Assembly: GCF_031127875.1 (NCBI RefSeq)
Contig: NZ_JARXIA010000002.1
Span: forward strand, 124,001-188,000
Origin: Pelagicoccus sp. SDUM812005
GTDB lineage: Bacteria > Verrucomicrobiota > Verrucomicrobiia > Opitutales > Opitutaceae
DNA length: 64,000 nt
Direction: 5' to 3'
The notes beneath the pieces are model-generated. The model did not search any database and was not told the DNA's origin. It was given only the letters and a program-made list of their open reading frames with translations. This document shows, piece by piece, positions 35,413 through 43,815 of the stretch (its first letter is position 1; every line of letters starts with the position of its first letter). The position numbers and the translations under genes are program-made.

Positions 35413-37854
35413 TTAGAATCTACCGCCAAAAGTAAAGTTGAATTGTCCGCCATTGTCATTACCGCCCAATTCATCGGAGGTGCCGTTGGTGGACATAGGA
35501 ATGGCGTAATCGAGACGCAGCGGCGTACCCATCATAGACATACGAATACCAAATCCATAGTTGTCGTTCCATCCGGAACGACGCTGGCCGGCGAAATACT
35601 CGCCGCCGCCGTATTCGTAGAAAATCTTTTCCACATCCATGCCGAAATCCCCGGCTTCCTTGTTGACGAAACCGCCATCGTAGAAAGCGGCGACACGGAA
35701 GTCTTCCGTTATGCCGAAGGAATACTCCAAGCCGAACATGCCGTAAGTCTTACCGCCGGCTTGGTAAGGCCGGCCCAAGTTGCTGAAGCCTCCTTCCAAA
35801 GGACTGACGTCGCGGAACTCGAAGCCGCGCAAGGTATTGGGACCACCGAGGAAGAAGCGCTCCTCCCAAGGCACCACCGGGCTGTCGCCCGTTTCCTGCA
35901 CCACACCGGCGCGAGCGAGCACCTCGACCGTCTGGCTCAAGCGCTCGGAAAGCGGAATATAGAAAGCATTGCGAGATTCGACCTTGTAGAAGTCGAAGTC
36001 GCCGCCGAGGAAGTCGCCCGCGTAGTTCAGGTCGAGCTCCAGGCGCATTCCGCGCAGGGAGTTGATCAGGCGGTCACGCGAATCGCGCAGCAAGAGCAGG
36101 TTCAGCTTGGACGCCGTACCGATACTGCTGGCGAGGCGCTGCTCTACCCCAGCGTCCTGGAACTGGTTGAAGTCCTGGTTAACCAAGGAATAGGAGATGC
36201 GGCCTTCGATGATTTCGATCAGGCGCTTTCTCAGCGAGATATCGAAGCCTTCCTGGATGGAATTGTAGAACTGGTTGTCGTAGTTGGTCTCCTGCTTGAA
36301 GATCTGCAGGCCGAATGCCAAGCGACGCTCGAACAGCCAAGGCTCCTCGAAGGCCAGAACGATGGACGAGGAATAACCGCCAAGCTGCGCCTTGAGGCGG
36401 AACTTTTGACCGTCGCCCTGGAAGGCTCCGCGCCAGTTGAAGATGTCGAAGTTGGACTGGGTGAGCTCGATGAAGAACACGCCCTTTTCGAGCGAACTGA
36501 ATCCGGCGCCGAAAGAGAAGTTGCCGGTACGACCTTCGCGGAAAGTGACGCGCAGGTCCTTGCGCCCGGGGACGTTGGTCGACTGCGGCGTGACGTTAGT
36601 ATCCTCGAAGTAACGCGTATTGTCCAAGCGCATACGGCTGGCTTCCATGCGCACGCTGTCGAAGGTGCTGCCCGGCGTGAGGGCCAGCTCGCGAAGCACC
36701 ACTACGCTCTTGGTCTTGGTGTTGCCCTCGATGTCGATGGACTCCACCTGGAATTTCTCGCTCTCGTAAACGACGTACTGGATATCGATGTCGCCCGTCT
36801 GCACGTTCGGCACGCGCTGCATGCGGATACGGGTCTCCATGTATCCGAACTGCCCATAGAAATCTTCCAGGCGCTCGACGTCTTCGTCGATCTTCTCCGG
36901 ACGGTAGACCGAGCCCGGAAGCACGCGCAGCATGAGGCGCAGGACGGAATCTTCGTAGGTCTCGTTTCCGACGAACTCGATCTTGCCCACGCGGTACTGC
37001 TTGCCCTCGCCTACGTTGATGTCGATACGCATGCGGGATTCGGAGGGATAGGAGAACTGGACCTTGGCGGGATCGATATCGATATCGAGATAACCTTCCT
37101 GACGGTAAACGTCCTTCAAGGTTTCCAAATCGTCGTCGAACTTGTCCCTGTCGAAGCGGCCGCTGCCGGTGAGGATCGAGAGGAAGCCCCACTTCTTGGT
37201 CTCCATCTTCTTCTTCAGCTTACGCTTCTTGATGTTCTCGTTGCCCGTAAAGTTGATGGAGCCGATCTTGAACTTGCGCCCTTCGCGGATCTGGAAGGTC
37301 ACGGTCGCGAAACCGGTCACCGGACTGCGGTCGATCTGGTAGTCGACGCGAGCCTGGGAGAAGCCTTTCTTGAGGTAGAGCTCCTGCAGGTCCTCCGCCG
37401 CGCCCTTCACGCGAGGCTCGTTGAGCACCTGATTCACCACGATCGACGTCTCCCGCTTCAGCTTGTTGTTGCTGAGCTTGTCGTTGCCCTCGAAAATGAT
37501 CGCGGAGATGCGGAACTTCGGACGGATGTCGAAGATCACGTCGATGGAATTTTCGCCGGCGGGAGCGATGCGAGCCTCGATGTACTCGAACAGGTTCGAG
37601 CGGTAGAGCGAACGGATGTCGCGATCGACGGCGACAGGGTCGTACTTCTCCCCTTCCCGAATCGACATGTTCGCTCGAGCGACCTCCTCGTTTACGTTCG
37701 AGAGGCCGGTAAAGTTGATGATGAGCTTATTGATCGTGGGCGGCTCCTGGTCCTTCGTTCCCTGGGCGGAAGCGGAGGCGAAACTAAGAGCTACAAGAAC
37801 AAAGGCGAGGGATATACGGGCCAGAAGGGACTGGCTATTCTGTGTAATCTTCAA
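35413..37854 (-). CDS. bamA: Outer-membrane assembly factor BamA
   Basis: 813 aa. Signal peptide (LARISLAFVLVALSFASASAQ), five POTRA domains (about residues 35-430; repeated motifs such as NFTGNENIKKRKL and IEFVGNETYEDSVL), and a C-terminal 16-strand barrel with FFLGGPNTLRGFEFRDVSP and the terminal aromatic GGRF. The start codon is TTG at 37854, inside the end of dnaB (20-base overlap), so translation is probably coupled to dnaB. Confidence 0.95.
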   Translation of the reverse strand: MKITQNSQSLLARISLAFVLVALSFASASAQGTKDQEPPTINKLIINFTGLSNVNEEVARANMSIREGEKYDPVAVDRDIRSLYRSNLFEYIEARIAPAGENSIDVIFDIRPKFRISAIIFEGNDKLSNNKLKRETSIVVNQVLNEPRVKGAAEDLQELYLKKGFSQARVDYQIDRSPVTGFATVTFQIREGRKFKIGSINFTGNENIKKRKLKKKMETKKWGFLSILTGSGRFDRDKFDDDLETLKDVYRQEGYLDIDIDPAKVQFSYPSESRMRIDINVGEGKQYRVGKIEFVGNETYEDSVLRLMLRVLPGSVYRPEKIDEDVERLEDFYGQFGYMETRIRMQRVPNVQTGDIDIQYVVYESEKFQVESIDIEGNTKTKSVVVLRELALTPGSTFDSVRMEASRMRLDNTRYFEDTNVTPQSTNVPGRKDLRVTFREGRTGNFSFGAGFSSLEKGVFFIELTQSNFDIFNWRGAFQGDGQKFRLKAQLGGYSSSIVLAFEEPWLFERRLAFGLQIFKQETNYDNQFYNSIQEGFDISLRKRLIEIIEGRISYSLVNQDFNQFQDAGVEQRLASSIGTASKLNLLLLRDSRDRLINSLRGMRLELDLNYAGDFLGGDFDFYKVESRNAFYIPLSERLSQTVEVLARAGVVQETGDSPVVPWEERFFLGGPNTLRGFEFRDVSPLEGGFSNLGRPYQAGGKTYGMFGLEYSFGITEDFRVAAFYDGGFVNKEAGDFGMDVEKIFYEYGGGEYFAGQRRSGWNDNYGFGIRMSMMGTPLRLDYAIPMSTNGTSDELGGNDNGGQFNFTFGGRF

Positions 37855-39244
37855 AACGGGTTATTTCTCTGATGAAGTTGAGCTTAATTTCGCCGACGGC
37901 GCCAGCACGTTGCTTGGCAACAATTAGATCAGCCTTGTCGGCTGCAACGGAAAAATCGTCACCTGCGTCTTTCGGTCGAGCCAAAAGCAAAACAACGTCC
38001 GCGTCCTGCTCGATCGAGCCTGATTCACGCAGGTCAGAAAGCTTGGGCTGACGTTTTTCCTTTTCCGAGTCACGATTAAGCTGACTGAGAACAATTACCG
38101 GAACCTTAAGTTCCTTGGCGAGGCCTTTAATTCCACGGGAAATTTCCGAGATCTGCTGCTCTCGAGGGGTGCGCGGATCCGAGCCGTTGATGAGCTGAAG
38201 GTAGTCGATCACGATCAAGCCCATGTTCTTGTTGCGGGCGAAAACGCGTCGCGACTTGGCTCGCAACTGGTTGATGGTCACCTGGGCGCCGTCGTCGATC
38301 CAGATGGGAGCGTCCTTGAGCTCGATAGCTGCAGCGGCGATCTTCTCCTGCTCCTCCTGGTTCACAATTCCGTCGCGCAAGCGAGACACGCTGATTTGGG
38401 CGCGACCGGTCAGCAGTCGCATGGCGAGCTGCTCAGCTCCCATTTCCAAACTGAAAACCAAAGTGCCGGCCTGAGCTGGCTTGCCGTTGTACGACATGGA
38501 TACGCGCTCGGCGATATTGAGGGCCAAACTGGTCTTACCCATGGAAGGACGAGCCGCCAAGACAATCATTTCCGTCGGCTTCAAGCCGGCCAGCATGTTG
38601 TCGATGCCGCGGAATCCGCTGGAGAGACCGACCAGCTCCCCCTTGTTCTCGATCATGCGCTTGACCAGGCTGACCGCCTCCACCACCGCTTCCTTGACCG
38701 GGAGGGTGGTATCCGCGACCTGGGCGTCCGAGATGGAGTAGATCTCCTTTTCGATCTCGTCGACCAGCATCTCGATGTCGTTGTTCTCTGCCGAAAAGCA
38801 GCGCTCGATGCTGGAGGTCGCCGTCTTGATCAAGCGGCGGCGAGTATAGTGCTCGCGAACCTTGTCCAGGAAGTAGTTCGCATGGGCCGTGGTCTCGATG
38901 TGCGAGGTCAGGTCGGCGACGTACATGAGGCCGCCCACTTCTTCCAGCTTGCCGCGACTGCGCAGCTCCTCCGCGAGGACCTGGGCGTCGAGCATCGACT
39001 TGTTTTCGAACAGGTCGACGCAGGTCTCGAAAACGATCTGGTGAGCCGGATGGTAGAAAGCCTCCGCGGGCAGCTTCTGGGCCAAGCAGCGAGAGATGAT
39101 CTCGGCTGGGTCCAGCAAGCATGCGGCGAGGAGGCCCTTCTCCGCCTCCAAACTGTGGGGCGGAGTGAGTCCGGCCAGCGAAAACGCGGTCGGACTCTTC
39201 TTTTTGTCGGGGAACTTATTCCCCGAGAACGGCTTGTTCGACAT
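37835..39244 (-). CDS. dnaB: Replicative DNA helicase DnaB
   Basis: 469 aa hexameric helicase. N-terminal domain (PPHSLEAEKGLLAACLLDPAEI) and a RecA-like motor: Walker A ARPSMGKTSLALNIA near residue 230, LVFSLEMGAEQLAMRL, GLIVIDYLQLI, and VIVLSQLNRDSEKEKRQPKLSDLRESGSIEQDADVV. No intein. It follows rplI by 24 bases and overlaps bamA, linking replication and envelope genes in one transcript. Confidence 0.97.
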   Translation of the reverse strand: MSNKPFSGNKFPDKKKSPTAFSLAGLTPPHSLEAEKGLLAACLLDPAEIISRCLAQKLPAEAFYHPAHQIVFETCVDLFENKSMLDAQVLAEELRSRGKLEEVGGLMYVADLTSHIETTAHANYFLDKVREHYTRRRLIKTATSSIERCFSAENNDIEMLVDEIEKEIYSISDAQVADTTLPVKEAVVEAVSLVKRMIENKGELVGLSSGFRGIDNMLAGLKPTEMIVLAARPSMGKTSLALNIAERVSMSYNGKPAQAGTLVFSLEMGAEQLAMRLLTGRAQISVSRLRDGIVNQEEQEKIAAAAIELKDAPIWIDDGAQVTINQLRAKSRRVFARNKNMGLIVIDYLQLINGSDPRTPREQQISEISRGIKGLAKELKVPVIVLSQLNRDSEKEKRQPKLSDLRESGSIEQDADVVLLLARPKDAGDDFSVAADKADLIVAKQRAGAVGEIKLNFIREITRFEDYTE

Positions 39245-39268
39245 GTGGGATCGTCAAGCCGTGGCTAA

Positions 39269-39787
39269 TTATTCCTTGTCAGAAGCCGCTTCCGCTTCGC
39301 CTTCCGCCTCTTCAGCTTCTGGCTCTACGATCGGGTTCTCAGAAACGACGTCGATCTTCATCTCGACTTCGACTTCTGGGTGCACCTTTACGATGAAGGT
39401 GTGCTGGCCGAGCTCCTTGATAGGCTGCTCGAGGTGGATCTTCTTGCGGTCGATCTCGTAGCCAGCTTCCACGAGCTTTTCGTGGATGTGGATGGAAGTG
39501 ACGGCGCCGAACATGCGACCTGCTTCGCCAGTCTTGACCGCGATACCGATCTGAGTCTCGCCTAGCTTAGCAGCCTGTGCTTGTGCGTCTTCGATCTCCT
39601 TGGCCTCGCGCTTGGCGCGGCGGTCCTTGAGAGCTTCGATCTGCTTGCGGTTGGAACGGTTTACCGGGATCGCCTTCTTAGTAGGAAGGAGGAAGTTGCG
39701 AGCGAAGCCCGCTTTAACTGTTACTTGATCGCCTTCGCCGCCGAGACCTTCAACAGCCTCGATGAGTAGTACTTCGCTAGTTGCCAT
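39269..39787 (-). CDS. rplI: 50S ribosomal protein L9
   Basis: 172 aa. The N-terminal domain contains EVLLIEAVEGLGGEGDQVTVKAGFARNFLLPTKKAI, the L9 signature. A connecting helix of Arg, Lys and Glu follows, and a C-terminal rRNA-binding domain. About 20 extra acidic residues (EPEAEEAEGEAEAASDKE) extend the usual end. In many bacteria rpsR lies between ssb and rplI; here it does not. Confidence 0.95.
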   Translation of the reverse strand: MATSEVLLIEAVEGLGGEGDQVTVKAGFARNFLLPTKKAIPVNRSNRKQIEALKDRRAKREAKEIEDAQAQAAKLGETQIGIAVKTGEAGRMFGAVTSIHIHEKLVEAGYEIDRKKIHLEQPIKELGQHTFIVKVHPEVEVEMKIDVVSENPIVEPEAEEAEGEAEAASDKE

Positions 39788-39847
39788 GATATGCGAGTGG
39801 TTAAGTGTATTTTAAAATTCGGATGTGTGTGATGACGGAACCGCTAA

Positions 39848-40303
39848 TCAAAAGGGAACGTCTTCTTCGATGTCGCCGCTGGAGGCGGGAGCTTGAGAGG
39901 AGGGAGCCGATGAGCCGCTTTCGCGCTGGGCCGGAGCGTAACCGCCGGAGCCTTGGCCGCCGCCGTTGTTGTCGCCGCGGCTGCCCATGAGCTGCATGTT
40001 TTCAACGATGACCTTCAGCTTGCTTCGCTTTTCGCCTTCCTTCGACTCCCAGGAGTCGAACTTCAGGCGGCCTTCGATGAAGAGCGGGTTACCCTTGCTA
40101 ACGTACTTGGAGATGATCTCCGCCTGCTTGCCCCATGCCTCAAGGTCAACGAAAGTCGTCTCCTCCTGCGTCTCGTCGCCGGAGCGATAGACCCGGTTGA
40201 CCGCCATGCCGAACTGACACACGGAAGTGCCCTTCGGCGTTGTGCGAAGTTCCGGGTCACGGGTAAGGTTACCGAGGAGAATTACTTTGTTGAAGTTGGC
40301 CAT
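39848..40303 (-). CDS. ssb: Single-stranded DNA-binding protein
   Basis: 151 aa. OB fold (MANFNKVILLGNLTRDPELR, VCQFGMAVNR, TTFVDLEAWGKQAEIISKYVSKGNPLFIEGRL), a Gly/Ser/Gln-rich linker (about 110-140) and the protein-binding acidic tip DIEEDVPF. ATG at 40303, 36 bases after rpsF. Confidence 0.96.
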   Translation of the reverse strand: MANFNKVILLGNLTRDPELRTTPKGTSVCQFGMAVNRVYRSGDETQEETTFVDLEAWGKQAEIISKYVSKGNPLFIEGRLKFDSWESKEGEKRSKLKVIVENMQLMGSRGDNNGGGQGSGGYAPAQRESGSSAPSSQAPASSGDIEEDVPF

Positions 40304-40339
40304 AGACGAAGCGGGCTGGGTGTTTCAAAAAGGCGAAAC

Positions 40340-40636
40340 TTACGCCTTCTGGATCATCTTGTGAGAAACGAGCTTGTTCAAGCGGAGCTTCTCGAGGATC
40401 GCAGCAGGCACTTCAGCGGTACCAGCGAAATCGTAGCGGACGTAAACGCCTGCGGTGTACTTGATGTCTGGAGTACGAACGAAGTCCTGGCGGCCGAGAT
40501 TCTCGACTTCGGATACTTCGGCGCCGACGGATGCGAGATCCGCCTTGAGGCCTTCGATGAGGTCATCGATAGACTCTTCGCGACCACGAGTGTCGAGAAT
40601 GAAGGTTGCTTTGTAGTTAGATGCTGTTGCTGTCAT
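40340..40636 (-). CDS. rpsF: 30S ribosomal protein S6
   Basis: 98 aa ferredoxin-like fold protein: YKATFILDTRGREESIDDLIEGLKADL, then DFVRTPDIKYTAGVYVRYDFAGTAEVPAAILEKLRLN. Slightly divergent from well-known S6 but length, strand pattern and place before ssb support it. Its ATG lies 20 bases inside the pth gene. Confidence 0.88.
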   Translation of the reverse strand: MTATASNYKATFILDTRGREESIDDLIEGLKADLASVGAEVSEVENLGRQDFVRTPDIKYTAGVYVRYDFAGTAEVPAAILEKLRLNKLVSHKMIQKA

Positions 40637-41222
40637 CGTTTTTTCGTTTTCGATTGATTTGGTTCATCGCCAAGTCCGGACCGAGAGCCACCAAGAGCTC
40701 GATGCTCTCGACGTAGCGATCCATACTAGCGGAGACGACGGATTCGTCGTCGCTGGAAAATTTGCCTAGAACGTAGTCTGCCAAGGGCATCTCCTTGTCC
40801 GGCTTGCCCCCGATCCCCACTCGAATGCGAGCGAAGCGAGGAGGCATGCGACTGAGGATGTCGGCCAAGCCATTGTGACCGCCCGCGCTGCCCGACATGC
40901 TGAGCTTCACCTCGCCGACATCCAAGTTGATCTCGTCGTACACCACTACCACCTCTTCCGGAGGTATCTTGTAGTAGCTGCAAAGCTTCTGCACGCACAC
41001 GCCACTCTCGTTCATGAAGGTCGTCGGCTTCACGAGGATCAGCTTCCCGAACTTCGAACCGCTCAGGAGAGCGACCTCGCCCTTTTGCTTGCGCTCCTTC
41101 TTCCAAGGCTCCGCCCCATGCTTCGCAGCAAAGGCGTCGACCACGCGGAATCCGATATTGTGGCGGGTATCGGCGTATTCGCTGCCAGGATTGCCGAGGC
41201 CGACTATCATCCGGAAGCTCAT
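40617..41222 (-). CDS. pth: Peptidyl-tRNA hydrolase
   Basis: 201 aa. Recycles tRNA from dropped-off peptidyl-tRNA. Motifs: IVGLGNPGSEYADTRHNIGFRVVDAFA (conserved Asn and catalytic His), LVKPTTFMNESG, VVVYDEINLDVGEVKL, and SAGGHNGLADILSRM. It overlaps rpsF by 20 bases and follows rplY (ctc) by 78 bases, a common rplY-pth order. Confidence 0.95.
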   Translation of the reverse strand: MSFRMIVGLGNPGSEYADTRHNIGFRVVDAFAAKHGAEPWKKERKQKGEVALLSGSKFGKLILVKPTTFMNESGVCVQKLCSYYKIPPEEVVVVYDEINLDVGEVKLSMSGSAGGHNGLADILSRMPPRFARIRVGIGGKPDKEMPLADYVLGKFSSDDESVVSASMDRYVESIELLVALGPDLAMNQINRKRKNDDSNSI

Positions 41223-41240
41223 GAGCCGTTCTAGATTTTT

Positions 41241-41281
41241 AAAAAGAACAAAAAGGTGAGCCCGCCCAAGGACTGGCCCAC
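41241..41281 (-). terminator. Terminator or attenuator between rplY and pth
   Basis: On the minus strand GTGGGCC / GGCTCAC (7 bp, one G-U, 12-base loop) is followed by CTTTTTGTTCTTTTT. Its position inside a gene run suggests partial termination. Confidence 0.65.
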
Positions 41282-41300
41282 CAGGGGAAAGTTAAGTCGC

Positions 41301-41855
41301 TTACTTGACGACTGCGAAGACCGGCTGATCCGGAGCGTCGAGGTACTGGACGCCTTCGATCTCGGGCAGCTGGCTGACGTGGAGGCTGTCGCCTACCTTC
41401 AAAGGACGAACGTCCGCGTCGATCGAAGAAGGGATGTCCTTCGGCAAGCAACGTACGCTGACCGTTTGCGATACGGTTTCAACCGTCGCGTTTTCGTTCT
41501 TCACGCCCCATGCCTCGCCCTTGGCGTGAACGGGAATCTCGAGAACGACGAGCTCGCCTTCCGCGATCTCCTGGAAGTCTACGTGAGTGTAGGTGTCCTT
41601 GATCGGGTGGCGCTGCACTTCCTTGATAATAGAAGTGACCGCTTCGCCTTCGCCAGCCTTGAGCTGAACGACGGGAGTGTTGTTACCGATCGCGCGGAGA
41701 AGCTGGCGAAGCTCGCTAGAGTCGATCGACAGATTTTCAGGCTTCTTGCTCTTGCCGTATACAACAGCTGGCACGCGGCCTTCGGCGCGGAGACGGCCGG
41801 ATGATGCAGATCCCGCTTGTTCGCGGGCGGAAGCGTTGATTGTGAGCGTATTCAT
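41301..41855 (-). CDS. rplY: 50S ribosomal protein L25, CTC family
   Basis: 184 aa, the long two-domain form. N-terminal 5S rRNA-binding L25 domain (LTINASAREQAGSASSGRLRAEGRVPAVVYGK), and a C-terminal TL5-type beta domain (HPIKDTYTHVDFQEI..., KVGDSLHVSQLPEIEGVQYLDAPDQPVFAVVK). ATG at 41855. Confidence 0.95.
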   Translation of the reverse strand: MNTLTINASAREQAGSASSGRLRAEGRVPAVVYGKSKKPENLSIDSSELRQLLRAIGNNTPVVQLKAGEGEAVTSIIKEVQRHPIKDTYTHVDFQEIAEGELVVLEIPVHAKGEAWGVKNENATVETVSQTVSVRCLPKDIPSSIDADVRPLKVGDSLHVSQLPEIEGVQYLDAPDQPVFAVVK

Positions 41856-42022
41856 GGTACGAAAATCGTTAGATGCGGAGCGAGACTCCGAGTGAAAGGG
41901 AGCGAACCGTAAGTCGCTTCAGGTGGAAATCAATCAAAACTTTCGCCGAAACACAGAAAAAAGCGGCAAAAGGAAAACGAGCCACAGTTGAGCCCCATTT
42001 GAAACAAGGGCTGCCTGAGCAC

Positions 42023-42044
42023 AAAAAAACCGCCAATCTGGCGG
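42023..42044 (-). terminator. Terminator after tRNA-Asn
   Basis: Perfect 6-bp stem CCGCCA / TGGCGG with a 3-base loop, followed on the minus strand by seven U, 14 bases beyond the tRNA-Asn end. Confidence 0.88.
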
Positions 42045-42057
42045 ACGGAAAATAAAA

Positions 42058-42132
<75 letters not shown>

Positions 42133-42294
42133 ATGAAGGATTCGGAAAAAGTAGTTTCGGCAGCCCCTTGTCAACTCTTTGATTCAAGAAAATCAAAAAA
42201 AGTGAAAACTCCCCTCGGGGCGTTTGACCCGCACCCAATCGACAAGCCATTATAGGCAACGAACTTTTCCAACCTAGACCGATCCAAGCTCACC

Positions 42295-43794
42295 ATGCGC
42301 CAAAGACTGCTTAGCATTTTCTGCCTCGTATCCACCTTAGCCCTACTCCTCGGAGGATGCGCCACGGAGCCAAACCTCTACACAGGACAGACCGGCTACT
42401 ACGCCTACACCTGGGAACAGGAGCTCCAGCTGGGCCGCCAGTCCGACGCCCAGATCGTCCAGCAAATGGGCCTCTACCAGGACGACGAACTGGCCGCCTA
42501 CATCCGCGACCTCGGCAACGAGCTCCTGCAGCACAGCGCCATCAAGCGTAGCGACGCTCCGGAGATCTACCAGGACACCGAATTCACCTTCCGCTTGCTC
42601 GACTCCGATGTGGTCAACGCGTTCGCCCTTCCAGGCGGTTTCGTGTACGTGACGCGCGGCTTGCTTTCCCACTTGCAGAACGAGGCTCAACTCGCGGTGG
42701 TGCTCGGCCACGAAATCGTCCACGTGGAAGCCCGCCACGCCTCCAAGCAAGCCCTCAAGCAACAGCTCGGACAAATCGGACTCGTCGCCGGCGCCGTAAT
42801 CGGCGAGCAAATCGCCGAAAACAAGGACTTCGCTCGCGAGATGGTTAACCTAGGGGGCGAGCTTTTCCAACTCGCTACGCTCAAGTACGGCCGCGACGCG
42901 GAACGCGAGTCCGATCTGCACGGCGTCGAGTACGCCGCCAAAGCGGGTTACGCAGCTGGAGAGGGCTCCGCCTTCTTCCGCTCCCTCGACCGCATCTCGG
43001 ACAAGAGCGGCCAGAGCATTCCCTCCTGGATGTCCTCCCACCCCGACCCGGGCGAACGCGAAAAGACCATCCAGGAGCTCGCCAGCCAATGGAACGCCAA
43101 AACCGGCCAGACCCCAATCGTAGGCGAAGAGCGCTTCCTGGCGAAAATCGACGGCCTTGTGGTCGGCCAGAATCCAAGAAACGGATACAGCGACGGCCAA
43201 CGCTTCTACCATCCCGACCTTCGCTTCCAGTTCGACAAGCCAGCGGGCTGGAGCCTCCAGAACGAAAGCGGCGCCGTCTACCTGAGCGACGCCAACCGCT
43301 CCGTCATGCTCGCCTTCACCATCGCCCCGGAAAAGACGCCCCTAGCAGCCGCCCAAGCCCTCGCCTCGAAGCTTTCCTTCGAACCTACCTACGCCCAGGA
43401 CACCCACGTCAACAGCATGCCCGCCTACGCGCTGGAAGGCAGCGTCACCACCCAGTCCGGCGTCATCATGCTCCACGCCACCTTCGTGCAAAAAGGCGAA
43501 AACGTATTCACATTCCTGGGATACGGAACCAGCGCCTCCTTCCCCGCCCAAGCTGGAACGATCCGCTCCATCGCCGGCTCCTTCGAGGAACTGACGAACC
43601 CAGACATCCTCAACATCCAACCCTACCGCATCGCGGTGACGCGAGCGGATCGCAACGCCGCCTTCCAAGACCTGCTGCCCGATCGACTCCCGCCCGGGAC
43701 CGACGCGCACGACTGGGCCATCATGAACCAAGTCGAACTCGACCAGCAAATAGAACGCGGACAGCTTCTGAAGCTGCCCGCGAGCACGCGATAA
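42295..43794 (+). CDS. M48 family metalloprotease lipoprotein
   Basis: 499 aa. Lipoprotein signal with lipobox LLGGC (Cys22). Zinc site: HEIVH at 139-143 and the third ligand Glu205 in ESDLHG, followed by SSHPDPGER. This is the BepA/YfgC-type Zn protease that acts in the periplasm on outer-membrane assembly. Residues about 300-499 form an additional domain without motifs I recognise. Single gene; divergent from tRNA-Asn and convergent with hemN. Confidence 0.9.
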   Translation: MRQRLLSIFCLVSTLALLLGGCATEPNLYTGQTGYYAYTWEQELQLGRQSDAQIVQQMGLYQDDELAAYIRDLGNELLQHSAIKRSDAPEIYQDTEFTFRLLDSDVVNAFALPGGFVYVTRGLLSHLQNEAQLAVVLGHEIVHVEARHASKQALKQQLGQIGLVAGAVIGEQIAENKDFAREMVNLGGELFQLATLKYGRDAERESDLHGVEYAAKAGYAAGEGSAFFRSLDRISDKSGQSIPSWMSSHPDPGEREKTIQELASQWNAKTGQTPIVGEERFLAKIDGLVVGQNPRNGYSDGQRFYHPDLRFQFDKPAGWSLQNESGAVYLSDANRSVMLAFTIAPEKTPLAAAQALASKLSFEPTYAQDTHVNSMPAYALEGSVTTQSGVIMLHATFVQKGENVFTFLGYGTSASFPAQAGTIRSIAGSFEELTNPDILNIQPYRIAVTRADRNAAFQDLLPDRLPPGTDAHDWAIMNQVELDQQIERGQLLKLPASTR

Positions 43795-43815
43795 CGAGAG
43801 ATCGAATAAAAAAGT

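Noticed and set aside
35443-37872. 809-residue open frame antisense to bamA
   Set aside because: It mirrors the real gene, has no domain sense and is a by-product of GC-rich codon use.
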